Below, in pieces: positions 27,701-37,000 of a DNA stretch of 64,000 bases. Each line of letters starts with the position of its first letter. Positions within the stretch are counted from its first letter, which is position 1. The notes below the pieces were generated by a model. The model was not told the DNA's origin and searched no databases. It saw only the letters and a program-made list of their open reading frames with translations. A program made the position numbers and the translations under genes. The DNA is from Ignavibacteriales bacterium (GTDB taxonomy: Bacteria; Bacteroidota; Ignavibacteria; UBA10030; SZUA-254), in the NCBI GenBank assembly GCA_016214905.1, contig JACRMQ010000009.1, positions 1 to 64,000 of the forward strand. The letters run 5' to 3'.

Positions 27701-28737
27701 ATATTGCCAACACTGAACCTGTCCGGCTTCAGGCGTTGAGCAGGACTGAGATAGATGCGACAATCCGGGATACAAGTTCAAATCCACTTCATCAAATTTC
27801 AGGTCGAGCACAACTCGCGGTTTACGATGCCGATAGGACTAATATAATCAATGCTCCCGAATTGGGGAACGGTTTTAAATATTCTACCTCAGGTTCTATA
27901 TTATTCCGTGGCCAGGATACAATCGTTGGTGGAAATATGAAAGGTGAGTTTATTGTTCCTAAAGATATTTCTTACTCGAATTCTCCGGGCAGGGTGGTTA
28001 TTTATTTTACAAGCGATTCTGCCGACGGCGCAGGATTCACGAAGAATATTCTTATGAATGGCACAGATACAAATGCCGTTGCGGATAATAAAGGTCCTCA
28101 GATTGCATTATATTTCGACCGACGCAGTTTCAAACCTGGCGATGTTGTGAGTTCATCACCGATGCTATTAGCCGACTTTGTTGATTCAAGCGGAATAAAT
28201 ACATCGGGTGGTGGAATTGGGCACCGACTTGAAGCATGGTTAGATAACAATTCAGAGAGCATCGATCTTTCTGAATATTACAAGAGTAAAGTCAATACCT
28301 ATCGGCTCGGGTCGGTGGAATATCCGCTCGGATCACTCAGTAATGGAACTCATACTCTCCGATTGCGTGCGTGGGATACATATAATAATTCTTCAACTGA
28401 AGAGACGATGTTCAACGTGGTATCTGGCGCGGGATTATCGCTCTCAAATATTCTTAATTATCCTAACCCTATATCGAACGCTACATATTTTACATTCGAG
28501 CATAATCAGGTAAACGCCATAGATGCTGAAGTAAAAATCTACACTGTTGCCGGAAGAATGATTCAATCGGTATCACGCAAAGGAATAACGGATCGCTTTG
28601 TGAAGATATATTGGGATGGATTTGATAAGGATGGAGATCGTTTGGCAAATGGGGTCTACTTATATAAAGTGACAGCTAAAACGTCAGACGGTCGATTTAA
28701 CTCAGAGAGTGTTGGAAAATTAACAATTTTACATTGA
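24709..28737 (+). CDS. porU: Type IX secretion sortase PorU (C25 gingipain-family peptidase)
   Basis: A protein of about 1340 residues. An upstream TTG at 24646 would add 21 residues, but the ATG at 24709 gives a cleaner signal peptide (hydrophobic ISLGILIILLSCS, then AQDVRV). The C25 catalytic dyad is visible in the last third: histidine in LNFAGHGNPRLW (codon at 27268) and cysteine in VAATCNYSNFD (codon at 27373). PorU removes the C-terminal signal of T9SS cargo at the cell surface and attaches the cargo to anionic lipopolysaccharide. The C-terminus has an immunoglobulin-like FlgD/T9SS-type domain (NYPNPISNATYFTF ... WDGFDKDGDRLANGVY). porV follows about 120 bases downstream, the usual pairing. 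The promoter at 24514 probably drives both. Confidence 0.9.
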   Translation: MSHISRYSVFCFYNLPIFRISLGILIILLSCSTILDAQDVRVIQSDAAGCTIQFSPTYSSPETLLVDGFQTIRYSFAKAIHYSEAKSGEPEILVRSTLVQMPGLLGNTVSILQSEYEEIQNVLIPPVPYSARNSVGMTAEYRFDPDLYNRNGFAPVNLAWIDHIGETRGMFLGSLRISPIQFDPIRKILRRYTRLVIRVNFGIPDLLHRAGQLRNDLTGSNIINQSIVAVTDRLTTSGKVNSVLSEGTWYRFDVREDGMYKLTGQILLNTGVPANTDPNTIKVYSNGGMRTPIDVSTYYPDDLVQNAVEIFDGGTAGHLDPTDYIIFYGKSSRGWKYNPSSKMFSHYINYFDDRSFYWITYGGAISKQVAKVTNPFQTAGFVPQTVEAKIFREDDKSNLFSSGIEWMGESFLGGGQIVYRHQLPGLDLTQPMRYKFNIGALSVAYSSFEIYEHDSLLSTSSIRGDGGDYPNYISVTTPFIGRIPNFTDGQSVLRFRYNNSSAGRGYIDWYEIFYRQVLRAQNDIFSFHTNDTSAIAEYRVSGFGGGNVFVFDVSKYDSLIKIETTQISMDTCTFQLALNAGTTREIFAIGQNGFKIPGTITSVQNQNLHGDANEAEFVIVTHKDFISTAERLKQHREGKSKNPISTQVFDIEEIYNEFGGGSSSPVAVRNFLKYAYLNWQKPPKYLLLLGDGDFDYKRTLGSDEPNWVPPWESTESFIQLYSYASDDLYGVFFTGERVNLGIGRLPVRSVTEANNVIDKIIEYETESVPDIWKLRFTFVADDGPGVPDRNDRSIHMAHAEGIAAMVPALFEKRKIYIYENPTVYTPAGRRKPTANLAIRNAINQGSLVLNFAGHGNPRLWTHEAIFVKETDFPLLTNKGKYFFLVAATCNYSNFDLLTDQSGGELLMLMKNAGAIGVFSALRPVYADANYALNVDLYTHLIDTTRNGTVKTKRLGDIIFQTKQQFPDLVNDRKYFLIGDPSLELQFPKLVASVDSINHIANTEPVRLQALSRTEIDATIRDTSSNPLHQISGRAQLAVYDADRTNIINAPELGNGFKYSTSGSILFRGQDTIVGGNMKGEFIVPKDISYSNSPGRVVIYFTSDSADGAGFTKNILMNGTDTNAVADNKGPQIALYFDRRSFKPGDVVSSSPMLLADFVDSSGINTSGGGIGHRLEAWLDNNSESIDLSEYYKSKVNTYRLGSVEYPLGSLSNGTHTLRLRAWDTYNNSSTEETMFNVVSGAGLSLSNILNYPNPISNATYFTFEHNQVNAIDAEVKIYTVAGRMIQSVSRKGITDRFVKIYWDGFDKDGDRLANGVYLYKVTAKTSDGRFNSESVGKLTILH

Positions 28738-28855
28738 ATAATTATCAGGTGTTTGAAGTTGCTTATAAAAATCAAAGGTAGTACATTTAATAAAATGGTT
28801 GGAGAATCCAATAGAATATTCATCATTTAATCGTAATTTTCAAAAGGTAAAAGAT

Positions 28856-30028
28856 ATGAGATCAAAAATATCCGGGAAAAAGATATCCCACATTTTCTTC
28901 ATTTCTGTTGCGCTTATTATGTTTGCGTCGCAGATGTTCGGGCAAGGTGAATCGGCTGTGCCTTTTCTGCTTATTGCTCCTAATGCCCGTGCAGACGGTA
29001 TGGGCGAATCGGGCGTTGCTCTTTCGGATGACGGAGCGGCATCTTACTGGAACCCCGGCGGACTCGCATTTGAAAAATATCAAGAAATCAGTATCACCCA
29101 TTCTAATTGGTTGCCTCAATTTCATTTATCCGATCTCTTTTATGAATTTCTGGCGTACAGAAATAATATCGAAGATTGGGGTGGCACGGTTTCCGGGAGT
29201 ATTATCTATTTGAATCTCGGTGAATTCAACCGCCGTGGTGAAAACAACGAAGACCTTGGGACTTTCAAAGCTTACGAGTTTGCCGTAACAGCAGGATACG
29301 CTACTAAAGTTATATCTGAACTCGGAGTTGGAGTGAATCTTCGATTTATTTACAGCGCTCTCGATCCGCAAAAATCTCAGAATCAGGCGCGTGGTGTTGC
29401 ATCAACCGTCAGTTTTGATCTGGGTGCACTCTGGAAACCACAATCGCTGGTGCTTCCGGGTCTCGGAGATATTGAGGATCGATTCGCAGTCGGTTTAAAT
29501 TTGTCTAATCTCGGTCCGAAGCTTACTTACATTCAACAAGCTCAAGCAGATCCGCTTCCAACCAATTTGCGTCTTGGATTCGCGGTGAAAATAATCAAGA
29601 GTGAATTTAACAACATCACTGGTACACTCGATTTCAGCAGAATGTTGGTGCGTCGGTATCCCGCCGATACTTTAAAGGATGCTGAAGGTAATCCGGTTCA
29701 ACCATTGGTTGTAACGGAATCTCACGTCGATAATCTCCCGAAGTCGTTGGTTTCTGCATGGGGATCCGGAGGATTGAAAAAAGTTACAATTGCAGGGGGA
29801 CTTGAATACTGGTACGGCAGTCCGAAATTATTCGCGTTACGCTGGGGATATTTTTACGAACATCCGAACTATGGAAACAGAAAGTTCATGACTTTCGGCG
29901 CAGGTATCCGGTACGATATCTATGGTTTCGATTTCAGTTATCTGTCGGCAATCGAAGAAGGTCATCCGCTAAGCGAAACGCTCCGCTTCACACTTATCAT
30001 GTCGTGGGGTGGCGAGGACGAAGAATAA
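28856..30028 (+). CDS. porV: T9SS shuttle/outer-membrane protein PorV
   Basis: A 390-residue barrel protein. An in-frame TTG at 28799 could add 19 residues, but the ATG at 28856 has AAAAGG eight bases upstream and leads straight into the signal peptide (SHIFFISVALIMFASQMFG). The mature start AVPFLLIAPNARADGMGESGVA and the SYWNPGGLAF motif are the PorV hallmark. Alternating strands follow to a C-terminal LRFTLIMSWG. PorV binds the SprA channel, accepts cargo by its C-terminal signal and carries it to PorU. It lies directly downstream of porU and is closed by a hairpin at 30066-30093. Length and context fit PorV better than a general FadL protein. Confidence 0.9.
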   Translation: MRSKISGKKISHIFFISVALIMFASQMFGQGESAVPFLLIAPNARADGMGESGVALSDDGAASYWNPGGLAFEKYQEISITHSNWLPQFHLSDLFYEFLAYRNNIEDWGGTVSGSIIYLNLGEFNRRGENNEDLGTFKAYEFAVTAGYATKVISELGVGVNLRFIYSALDPQKSQNQARGVASTVSFDLGALWKPQSLVLPGLGDIEDRFAVGLNLSNLGPKLTYIQQAQADPLPTNLRLGFAVKIIKSEFNNITGTLDFSRMLVRRYPADTLKDAEGNPVQPLVVTESHVDNLPKSLVSAWGSGGLKKVTIAGGLEYWYGSPKLFALRWGYFYEHPNYGNRKFMTFGAGIRYDIYGFDFSYLSAIEEGHPLSETLRFTLIMSWGGEDEE

Positions 30029-30065
30029 TCAAGTTTTATTTCATCAAAGAAATATAATTTATAAT

Positions 30066-30093
30066 TGAATCGACACCTGCGGGTGTCGATTCA
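30066..30093 (+). terminator. Intrinsic-terminator-like hairpin after porV
   Basis: A perfect 12-bp stem (TGAATCGACACC with GGTGTCGATTCA) closes on a TGCG tetraloop, 38 bases after the porV stop. The following sequence, TTCTTTA, is only weakly T-rich. It separates porU-porV from the next four-gene group, whose first start codon is at 30129. Confidence 0.7.
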
Positions 30094-30128
30094 TTCTTTA
30101 AGCAATCAATAATTCAGGCGAGACAACT

Positions 30129-33100
30129 GTGCAAAATAAAATCATCGCGATAATACTTATCTCGTTTTTCATAGGTCCATTATTATCATTCGGTCAAAAT
30201 AAATTTCAACCGGTTTTTGATCATTCGTTAACGGTTGAGCAAGATTATTTTTCTCAAACTGTCTCGAAACCAGAAACTTCGCTCAGAGTTCTTGCGGTTA
30301 TGGTTGATTTCCAAACAGACACTGATTCAAGAACCACAGGAGATGGTCATTTCGATCTTCACGACACGTCAAAAAAATTTCTTGACGCACCGCCTCATAA
30401 TTGTGCTTATTTTAAACAACATCTTGCATTCCTAAAAAATTATTATGAAAAAGTTTCAGACAATGTATTAAATGTCTCTTTTGAGTTGCTCGACAGCATT
30501 TACTGTCTACCTCATGAAATGAAATATTACAGTCCGTCAAAATCGAGCAAGAAAAATGTTGAGCTCGGTTATCTCGTCAAGGATACGTGGGAATTGGTAG
30601 ATTCGATCGCTGCAGCAACTCACCAGCATGTAGATTTTCAACAGTATAATACTTTCATAATTTTTCACGCGGGTGTTGGAAGAGATATCGATCTTGCATC
30701 ACTCTACGGTTACGATCCGACACCTTATGATATTCCTTCGTTGTACGTAAATCTTAAATCGATGCAGGTAATGTATAATGATGATAGTTTCGCAGGTATT
30801 GCGGTCGATAGCGGACGATTTCACATTACTAGTTCAATGATTTTACCGGAAACCGAAACGCGCGATCAGGTGCCATTCCCGTTAGGAATTAACGGTTTAG
30901 TTGTTGCATCTGTTGCTAGCCATCTTGAACTGCCGGATTTGTTCAATACGAAAAACGGCAGATCTGCAATCGGGCGCTTCGGATTGATGGACGGTCAGGC
31001 AATTTTCAGTTGGAACGGGGCGTTCCCGCCGGAACCTTCTGCCTGGGAAAAACAATATTTAGGTTGGATTAAACCAATTGAAATAAAAATTTCTGATTCG
31101 ACTTATATTTTACCTGCAAAAAGTTTAGCGGGAAGTTTAGATACAACATTGAAAGTCAGTATCAGCTCGAAAGAATATTTTTTAATTGAAAATAGAAACC
31201 GCGACGCAAATCGCGATGGTGCGATTGTTACAATGGTTGTTGGCAAAGACACGATTAAAAAACAATGGCTAAGAGATACGTCAAATTTTAATTCCATTGA
31301 CCAGGATTCTTTGTTCGGAACGATTATCGATGTCGATGAATTCGACTGGAGCTTGCCGGGTGGTGTTGACAGCCGGACAAAAACATTTTATGACGGTGGA
31401 ATTCTCATCTGGCACATTGATGAAAATATTATTGATCAGAATATTGCTACAAATACGATCAATGCCGATGTCAATAGGCGGGGAGTTAATTTGATGGAAG
31501 CCGACGGCTCGCCAGATATCGGTCAATCTTATGGTTTATTGGATCCGGGTTCAGGAAGTGAAAACGGCACCGCACTCGATTATTGGTTCTCAGGCAATTC
31601 AGCCCCGTTAAGAAAATACGACACGACAGGTTTTACACCAACATCTTATCCGAGCAGCAATAGTAACACCGGAGCTAACAGTCATATTTACATTAATCGA
31701 TTTTCGGAACGCGGTCCGAGCATGAGCGCAAGAATAAAAATTGGGGATGAGCAGATTTTACCGCTTCCCCAATTCCCGAAATTTGTTGGGAAAAATTATA
31801 AATGCAACTCAGTCACTGCACTGGGATATGAATCCGGAAATCAGGGATTGATAATTTCGGCAAATCCGCCTGATGACACTGTGGCCCATGAATATAATTC
31901 ACCTGCTATTTATGCATGGAAATATGACGGCTCGCCTTTAATAGCCGGTGTTGATTCTACATCTTTGTCGCCGTTACAATATCCGAGCGCGAAGTTTGTT
32001 GGAAAAACTGCGATAAAAGATTTTTCTGGCGATTTCATTCCTGATCTCGCTACTGGTGTTTGGGTTGATAATTCTCCGTTACAAAGTTATCTCCTCGGCT
32101 GGTCGATGGTTGATAGCCAACCCGATCAAAAATTAGACACATTATTTTCATTCGGTGTTGTGCACGCTATATCGACTTCAGCGGTAATTTCAGATTCATT
32201 CGTTGCTTATGGTACGAAAGGCGGATCAATATATTTTGTTAAGAGCAGCGGTAGTATTACAGGTGCAGTGAGTTTAAATGTTTTCGATTCAACCGAGATT
32301 GTTGGGTTAAATCTACTCACTAGCAATAGCTATATAGCTTTGTCAGCTATAGGGGATGTTCGGAAAATTTCTCCATACACTTCAGAAGTGTTGAGCCCCA
32401 TCAAACAATTTGGTCATACTTTTAATGCTCCAGCAGCATCGGCATTAATTTCCGGAAATTCATATTGGAAAGATCAGATAGGGCGTTGCATTGCCTTTGC
32501 ATCGAGCGATGGATACATTTATCTCGTTGATAGTTCATTAAATTTACTAAATGGATTTCCGATTGCAACCGGTAGCGAAATTAATAATTCTCCCGCAATC
32601 GGTGATGTTGACGGTGATAATATAAAAGATATTGTAGTTTTCGGCGGAAATAAAATATACGCCGTGAACGCGACGGGAGCGTACTTAGATAATTATCCGA
32701 TAACAGTTCCAAGTCAAAAACCAATTCTTACATCTCCCAGCATTGCGGATGTTAATGGAGACGGACTTGTTGATATTGTTGCGGTTACACAGGAAGGAAT
32801 TGTTGTAGCATACAATTCACAAGGAAGGATGGTAAACGGTTTCCCGCTCCTCTCCGGACCAAACAGCGGATCTACACCTGCAGTTTTTTATATGAATAGT
32901 GTCTGCCTCAGTTGTGTTGATATAGGATTGGCTGTCGGCTCGGATGACGGTTTTGTTTATGCGTGGAAAACCGGTGGAATAGTTACAGGTCTTACCGCTC
33001 CTCCAATTATGCCTTGGCCCCAATATCTTCACGATGCACAGAATACCGGAATGAGCGCCGAAGTGAGTGCTCCAATTTCCAAAAGCGATAATTATTTGCC

Positions 33101-33383
33101 TGCAGAGCGAGCATACAATTGGCCCAATCCCGTAACAGCAGCCGATAATTTTATAACGCATTTCCGCTACTATGTAAAAGAAAACTCGACCATCCGTATA
33201 AAAATTATAGACCAGGCAGGTGATTTAGTTACACAATTTGAAAAAACCGGTGTTGGTGGAATCGATAATGAGTTTGAATGGGATGCATCCGCTTTACAAA
33301 GCGGAGTATATTATGTGCACGTTGAAGCAAACGGATCATCAGGCAGCGGTCATTCAATTTTTAAAATGGCAATAGTCCGGTAA
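30129..33383 (+). CDS. Secreted M6-protease-like protein with degenerate zinc site and T9SS sorting domain
   Basis: A 1084-residue exported protein. A signal peptide (IIAIILISFFIGPLLSFG) is followed by an immune-inhibitor-A-like M6 region (about 55-400, LRVLAVMVDFQTD, FIIFHAGVGRDID, FGLMDGQAIFSWNG). Where active M6 enzymes have H-E-x-x-H-x-x-G-L-P-D, this protein reads A260-S-V-A-S264-H-L-E267-L-P-D270: only the LPD end remains, so proteolysis is unlikely. The second half contains FG-GAP/VCBS-like propeller blades (AIGDVDGDNIKDIVV, SIADVNGDGLVDIVA). The C-terminus is a type A T9SS sorting-like domain (YNWPNPVTAADNF ... LQSGVYYVHV). The start is GTG at 30129. It is the first gene of a four-gene group with gaps of 0-18 bases, directly after porU-porV, so it is a likely cargo or accessory factor of the secretion system. 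Confidence 0.8.
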   Translation: MQNKIIAIILISFFIGPLLSFGQNKFQPVFDHSLTVEQDYFSQTVSKPETSLRVLAVMVDFQTDTDSRTTGDGHFDLHDTSKKFLDAPPHNCAYFKQHLAFLKNYYEKVSDNVLNVSFELLDSIYCLPHEMKYYSPSKSSKKNVELGYLVKDTWELVDSIAAATHQHVDFQQYNTFIIFHAGVGRDIDLASLYGYDPTPYDIPSLYVNLKSMQVMYNDDSFAGIAVDSGRFHITSSMILPETETRDQVPFPLGINGLVVASVASHLELPDLFNTKNGRSAIGRFGLMDGQAIFSWNGAFPPEPSAWEKQYLGWIKPIEIKISDSTYILPAKSLAGSLDTTLKVSISSKEYFLIENRNRDANRDGAIVTMVVGKDTIKKQWLRDTSNFNSIDQDSLFGTIIDVDEFDWSLPGGVDSRTKTFYDGGILIWHIDENIIDQNIATNTINADVNRRGVNLMEADGSPDIGQSYGLLDPGSGSENGTALDYWFSGNSAPLRKYDTTGFTPTSYPSSNSNTGANSHIYINRFSERGPSMSARIKIGDEQILPLPQFPKFVGKNYKCNSVTALGYESGNQGLIISANPPDDTVAHEYNSPAIYAWKYDGSPLIAGVDSTSLSPLQYPSAKFVGKTAIKDFSGDFIPDLATGVWVDNSPLQSYLLGWSMVDSQPDQKLDTLFSFGVVHAISTSAVISDSFVAYGTKGGSIYFVKSSGSITGAVSLNVFDSTEIVGLNLLTSNSYIALSAIGDVRKISPYTSEVLSPIKQFGHTFNAPAASALISGNSYWKDQIGRCIAFASSDGYIYLVDSSLNLLNGFPIATGSEINNSPAIGDVDGDNIKDIVVFGGNKIYAVNATGAYLDNYPITVPSQKPILTSPSIADVNGDGLVDIVAVTQEGIVVAYNSQGRMVNGFPLLSGPNSGSTPAVFYMNSVCLSCVDIGLAVGSDDGFVYAWKTGGIVTGLTAPPIMPWPQYLHDAQNTGMSAEVSAPISKSDNYLPAERAYNWPNPVTAADNFITHFRYYVKENSTIRIKIIDQAGDLVTQFEKTGVGGIDNEFEWDASALQSGVYYVHVEANGSSGSGHSIFKMAIVR

Positions 33384-33389
33384 CATCTT

Positions 33390-34049
33390 GTGCGGTCGAT
33401 TATTTTTATTTTACTATCATTATTTCTCGTCTCTTGCCGCGAAATCGAATCACCTGCCGATCTCGGAAGCATCAACGGTTATGAAGTCAGAGGCAGGGTT
33501 TCAACCGCGAACGGGATACCGATCGATAGCGTTCAAGTCAGTTTATATTACTATTACGATTATGTCGGTAACAAACAGCTTGATACCGTGGAGATAATAA
33601 TAACAGACACGATGCAAGTTCTTGATGTTACCGTTTTTACGAATAAATTCAAAGAGGTGCGAAAAATATTTTCAGGAAGATGGGGAATACTCGGTCCCGT
33701 TCATCACATTTACTGGAACGGTCGCGATGATAACAACTTGCCCGCACCGAGCGGTTTATATTACATGGTCTTCACTCTCGATAGTACCGTTGTAAAACAA
33801 AATAAAATGATTATCGACGGAAATGTTACAACTGTTACAGATTATTACGGCAGGTTCGCTTTACCGGACGAAACTCTTCCTGTCGGCGTTCTTTTCGATG
33901 CCTATAACGACGATGGAAGTTTTCACGGGGTTTTAAAAATTGAACCGAAGATCGCGCTCGTATTGAATAAACGGCAAAGCGTTGCAACGTATGAATCGAT
34001 TTACCTGACGAACAATACAATCACATCACTCGCTCTGACATTAGAATAA
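33390..34049 (+). CDS. Lipoprotein with FlgD-like fold, unknown function
   Basis: A 219-residue protein beginning at a GTG 6 bases after the pseudoprotease gene. The signal peptide ends in the lipobox LVSC (Cys16). The next segment, YEVRGRVSTANGIPIDSVQVSLYYYY (a carboxypeptidase-regulatory-like beta sandwich), is followed by a FlgD-type module: HHIYWNGRDDN, then LPAPSGLYYMVFTLD. The FlgD/T9SS-type fold suggests a structural or docking role at the cell surface. It directly abuts the next gene (stop at 34049, ATG at 34056 after a GTG-like 34050 option), implying coupled expression. No enzyme motif was seen. Confidence 0.6.
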   Translation: MRSIIFILLSLFLVSCREIESPADLGSINGYEVRGRVSTANGIPIDSVQVSLYYYYDYVGNKQLDTVEIIITDTMQVLDVTVFTNKFKEVRKIFSGRWGILGPVHHIYWNGRDDNNLPAPSGLYYMVFTLDSTVVKQNKMIIDGNVTTVTDYYGRFALPDETLPVGVLFDAYNDDGSFHGVLKIEPKIALVLNKRQSVATYESIYLTNNTITSLALTLE

Positions 34050-37000
34050 TTGGCTATGAAATATTATATACTCTCCATTTTTATTTTCATTCTATCTTTA
34101 ACTCTTTCAGCTCAAGAAGATTTTTATCACCCCGAGCTTGAATGGCGGACGATTCAAACCGAACATTTTAATATCCACTACCATCCCGGGGTTGAAAGAA
34201 CCGCGCGTGTTGTGGCAAAGATTGCGGAAGATATTTACGAACCCGTGACGTCCTTCTATCAATACAAACCCGACAGTAAAATAAGTTTTATAATGAAGGA
34301 TTACGATGATTTTTCAAACGGCGCGACTTATTTTTTCGATAACAAGATAGAAATATGGGCATCTGCGCTCGATTTCGATCTTCGAGGCTCACATAATTGG
34401 TTGAGAAATGTTATCACGCACGAATTTACGCACATGATTCAAATTCAGACCACTTTAAAATTCGGACGTAAAGTTCCGGCTTTTTATTTGCAATGGCTGC
34501 AGTACGAATCGGAGCGGAGGACCGATGTTTTGTATGGTTATCCGAACGGTATTGTTTCTTATCCCGTATCCGGATTTGTTGTGCCGGCATGGTTCGCTGA
34601 AGGTGTAGCTCAATATAACCGACGGGAATTTGCGTACGACTGGTGGGATGCGCACAGGGATATGATACTTCGAATGTACATCCTCGACGGCAACATGCTG
34701 TCGTGGAATCAAATGGCGACTTTCGGTAAAACAAGTCTTGGAAATGAATCGGCTTACAATTCAGGATTCGCGCTTGTGCGTTATATCGCCGAACGTTATG
34801 GCGAAGATAAACTTCGGGAAATATCTTATAATCTTCGTTCACTCACTGCTTTCTCCATAGATGGAGCGATTGAAAAAGCGATCGGTAAAGGCGGTAAAGA
34901 ATTGTACAACGAGTGGATTAATTACCTGAGAAACGATTACGGTGAAAGAATTTCTGGCGTGAAAGCAAATCTTATTTCGGGAGAGATAATCGGAAGCGTT
35001 GGTTTTGGAAATTTTTATCCGCACTTCTCACCTGATGGTAAATCGATTGCGTATATCAGTAATAAAGAATCGGATTATTTCGGTACTTCATCTCTGTATC
35101 TCTACGATATTAATTCAAAAAAAGAAAAACTTCTAAAAGCGGGAGTAAGATCTAATTTTTCCTGGAGTCGGGATGGTAAAAAAATCTACTACTCAAAACT
35201 CACGCGCGATAACCCGCATTGGTCGAATATTTTTGATATCTTTTGCTTCGACCTTGAAAGTGAAGAAGATACGCGGATAACAACAGGGTTACGCGCGGAC
35301 GCACCTTCGGTATCGCCGGATGGAAGTAAAATTGTTTATGTTTCCGGGGCAGATGGAACTTTAAATATTTCCACGATGGATTTAGACGGAAATAATGTTA
35401 AGCAGCTTACATCTTATAAAAATGGTGAGCAGATTTTTAATCCGTCGTGGTCGCCTGATGGTTTAAAAATTCTTTTCGATTACTCTATAAAAGACGGTAG
35501 AGATTTGGCATTAATACCGACAACAGGGGGGCAAATCGAATTTGTTTTCTCAACCCCCGACGACGAACGAAACGGTACATTCACTTCTGATGGGAAAAGT
35601 ATTATATTTTCATCCGATAAAACCGGTATCTTCAATATTTATGAATACGATATTGAGACTAAGCAGGTGGTTCAAAAATCAAATGTATTGGGAGGAGCGT
35701 TCATGCCGAACGCAACCGCAGATGGACAGATCGCTTTCGCTTCTTACACTTCCACAGGATATAAAATCGCATACATGGAGACGATGCAATGTCTGGGTAA
35801 CGTACCATCTTATGTTCGTTCGCAAACATTTCAATCACACACCACCGATACTTCTTTAAGCAGTTCACGCAATTGGAAATCACTCCGGTTTTATGATGAC
35901 ACACAACTCCCCGAATTTAAAGAAGGATCGTATAAGGCATCATCGTCAGGGTTGGCGTTTATTCCATTTCTGCGTGTCGATAATTATAATCCTAAAAATA
36001 AGGGAATCGACATGCTCAAGTTGGGATTGTACATGTACTCTTACGATGTTCTCGACAGATATGGATTTTTTGCCGGCGGCGCGATCAATAAAAAAGGTGA
36101 ACGCGATCTATTCTTGACATTCGATTATCGCGGAAAAGTGCCGGGGCTATTTCAACTTGGAGCGGAACCGACTGTCGCGTTTGAAGTGTATAATATAACG
36201 CGGAAGACAGATGTCTCAATCGGATTCCCGTTAGATACATTATCGGTTGGGGTAACATACAATCTGCTTGAGTTCGATGCCGTGTTCAGGCATAAATTAT
36301 TTTTAGAAAATCTTGATCTTGAACTTCGATATGCTCACAGCAGGTATAGTGCTACTATCGGTTCTTTCATTCTTCCCGATCCATCGCCGGAAATCGGCAA
36401 TCCATTGATTCCCGCATTCAGCGATTTATACCTCATCGGTAATAACATTTCTGCCAACTTTGAATTTCGAGCTTTAAAACCATCACGAACAACCGAGATA
36501 AATCCGATTGGCAGGAAAATCCGATTGAAGTATGAATTCGAAACAAATAAATATAATCCTACCGGTGAATATGATTATAAAGATGGAGCATTAATTGCCA
36601 GATATCAGCGAGTAAGATTTCATCGACTAGAAACACGGTGGACAGAATACACGAAACTTCCCGGATGGAAGCATACGCTATCGGCACAGTTGCGTGGCGG
36701 TACCATATTTGGTCCACCTCAGGATAATTTCTTCAATTATTATATCGGCGGTTTGGCAGGTATGAAGGGATATACTTTTTACTCGCTTGGCGGTAATGAA
36801 TACGCGATGGCAAATGCCACTTATCGATTTCCGATCTTTGAAGATATTGACACAAGAATTTTACATATGATCTTCAACCAGCTTTACGGTGCGGTTTACG
36901 GAGATATCGGTAATGCCTGGACGGGTGGCGGATTGACGGGTAAAAAATTTAAAAAAGATGCCGGTGTTGAATTACGACTCGAAGCATTTTCGTATTATGC

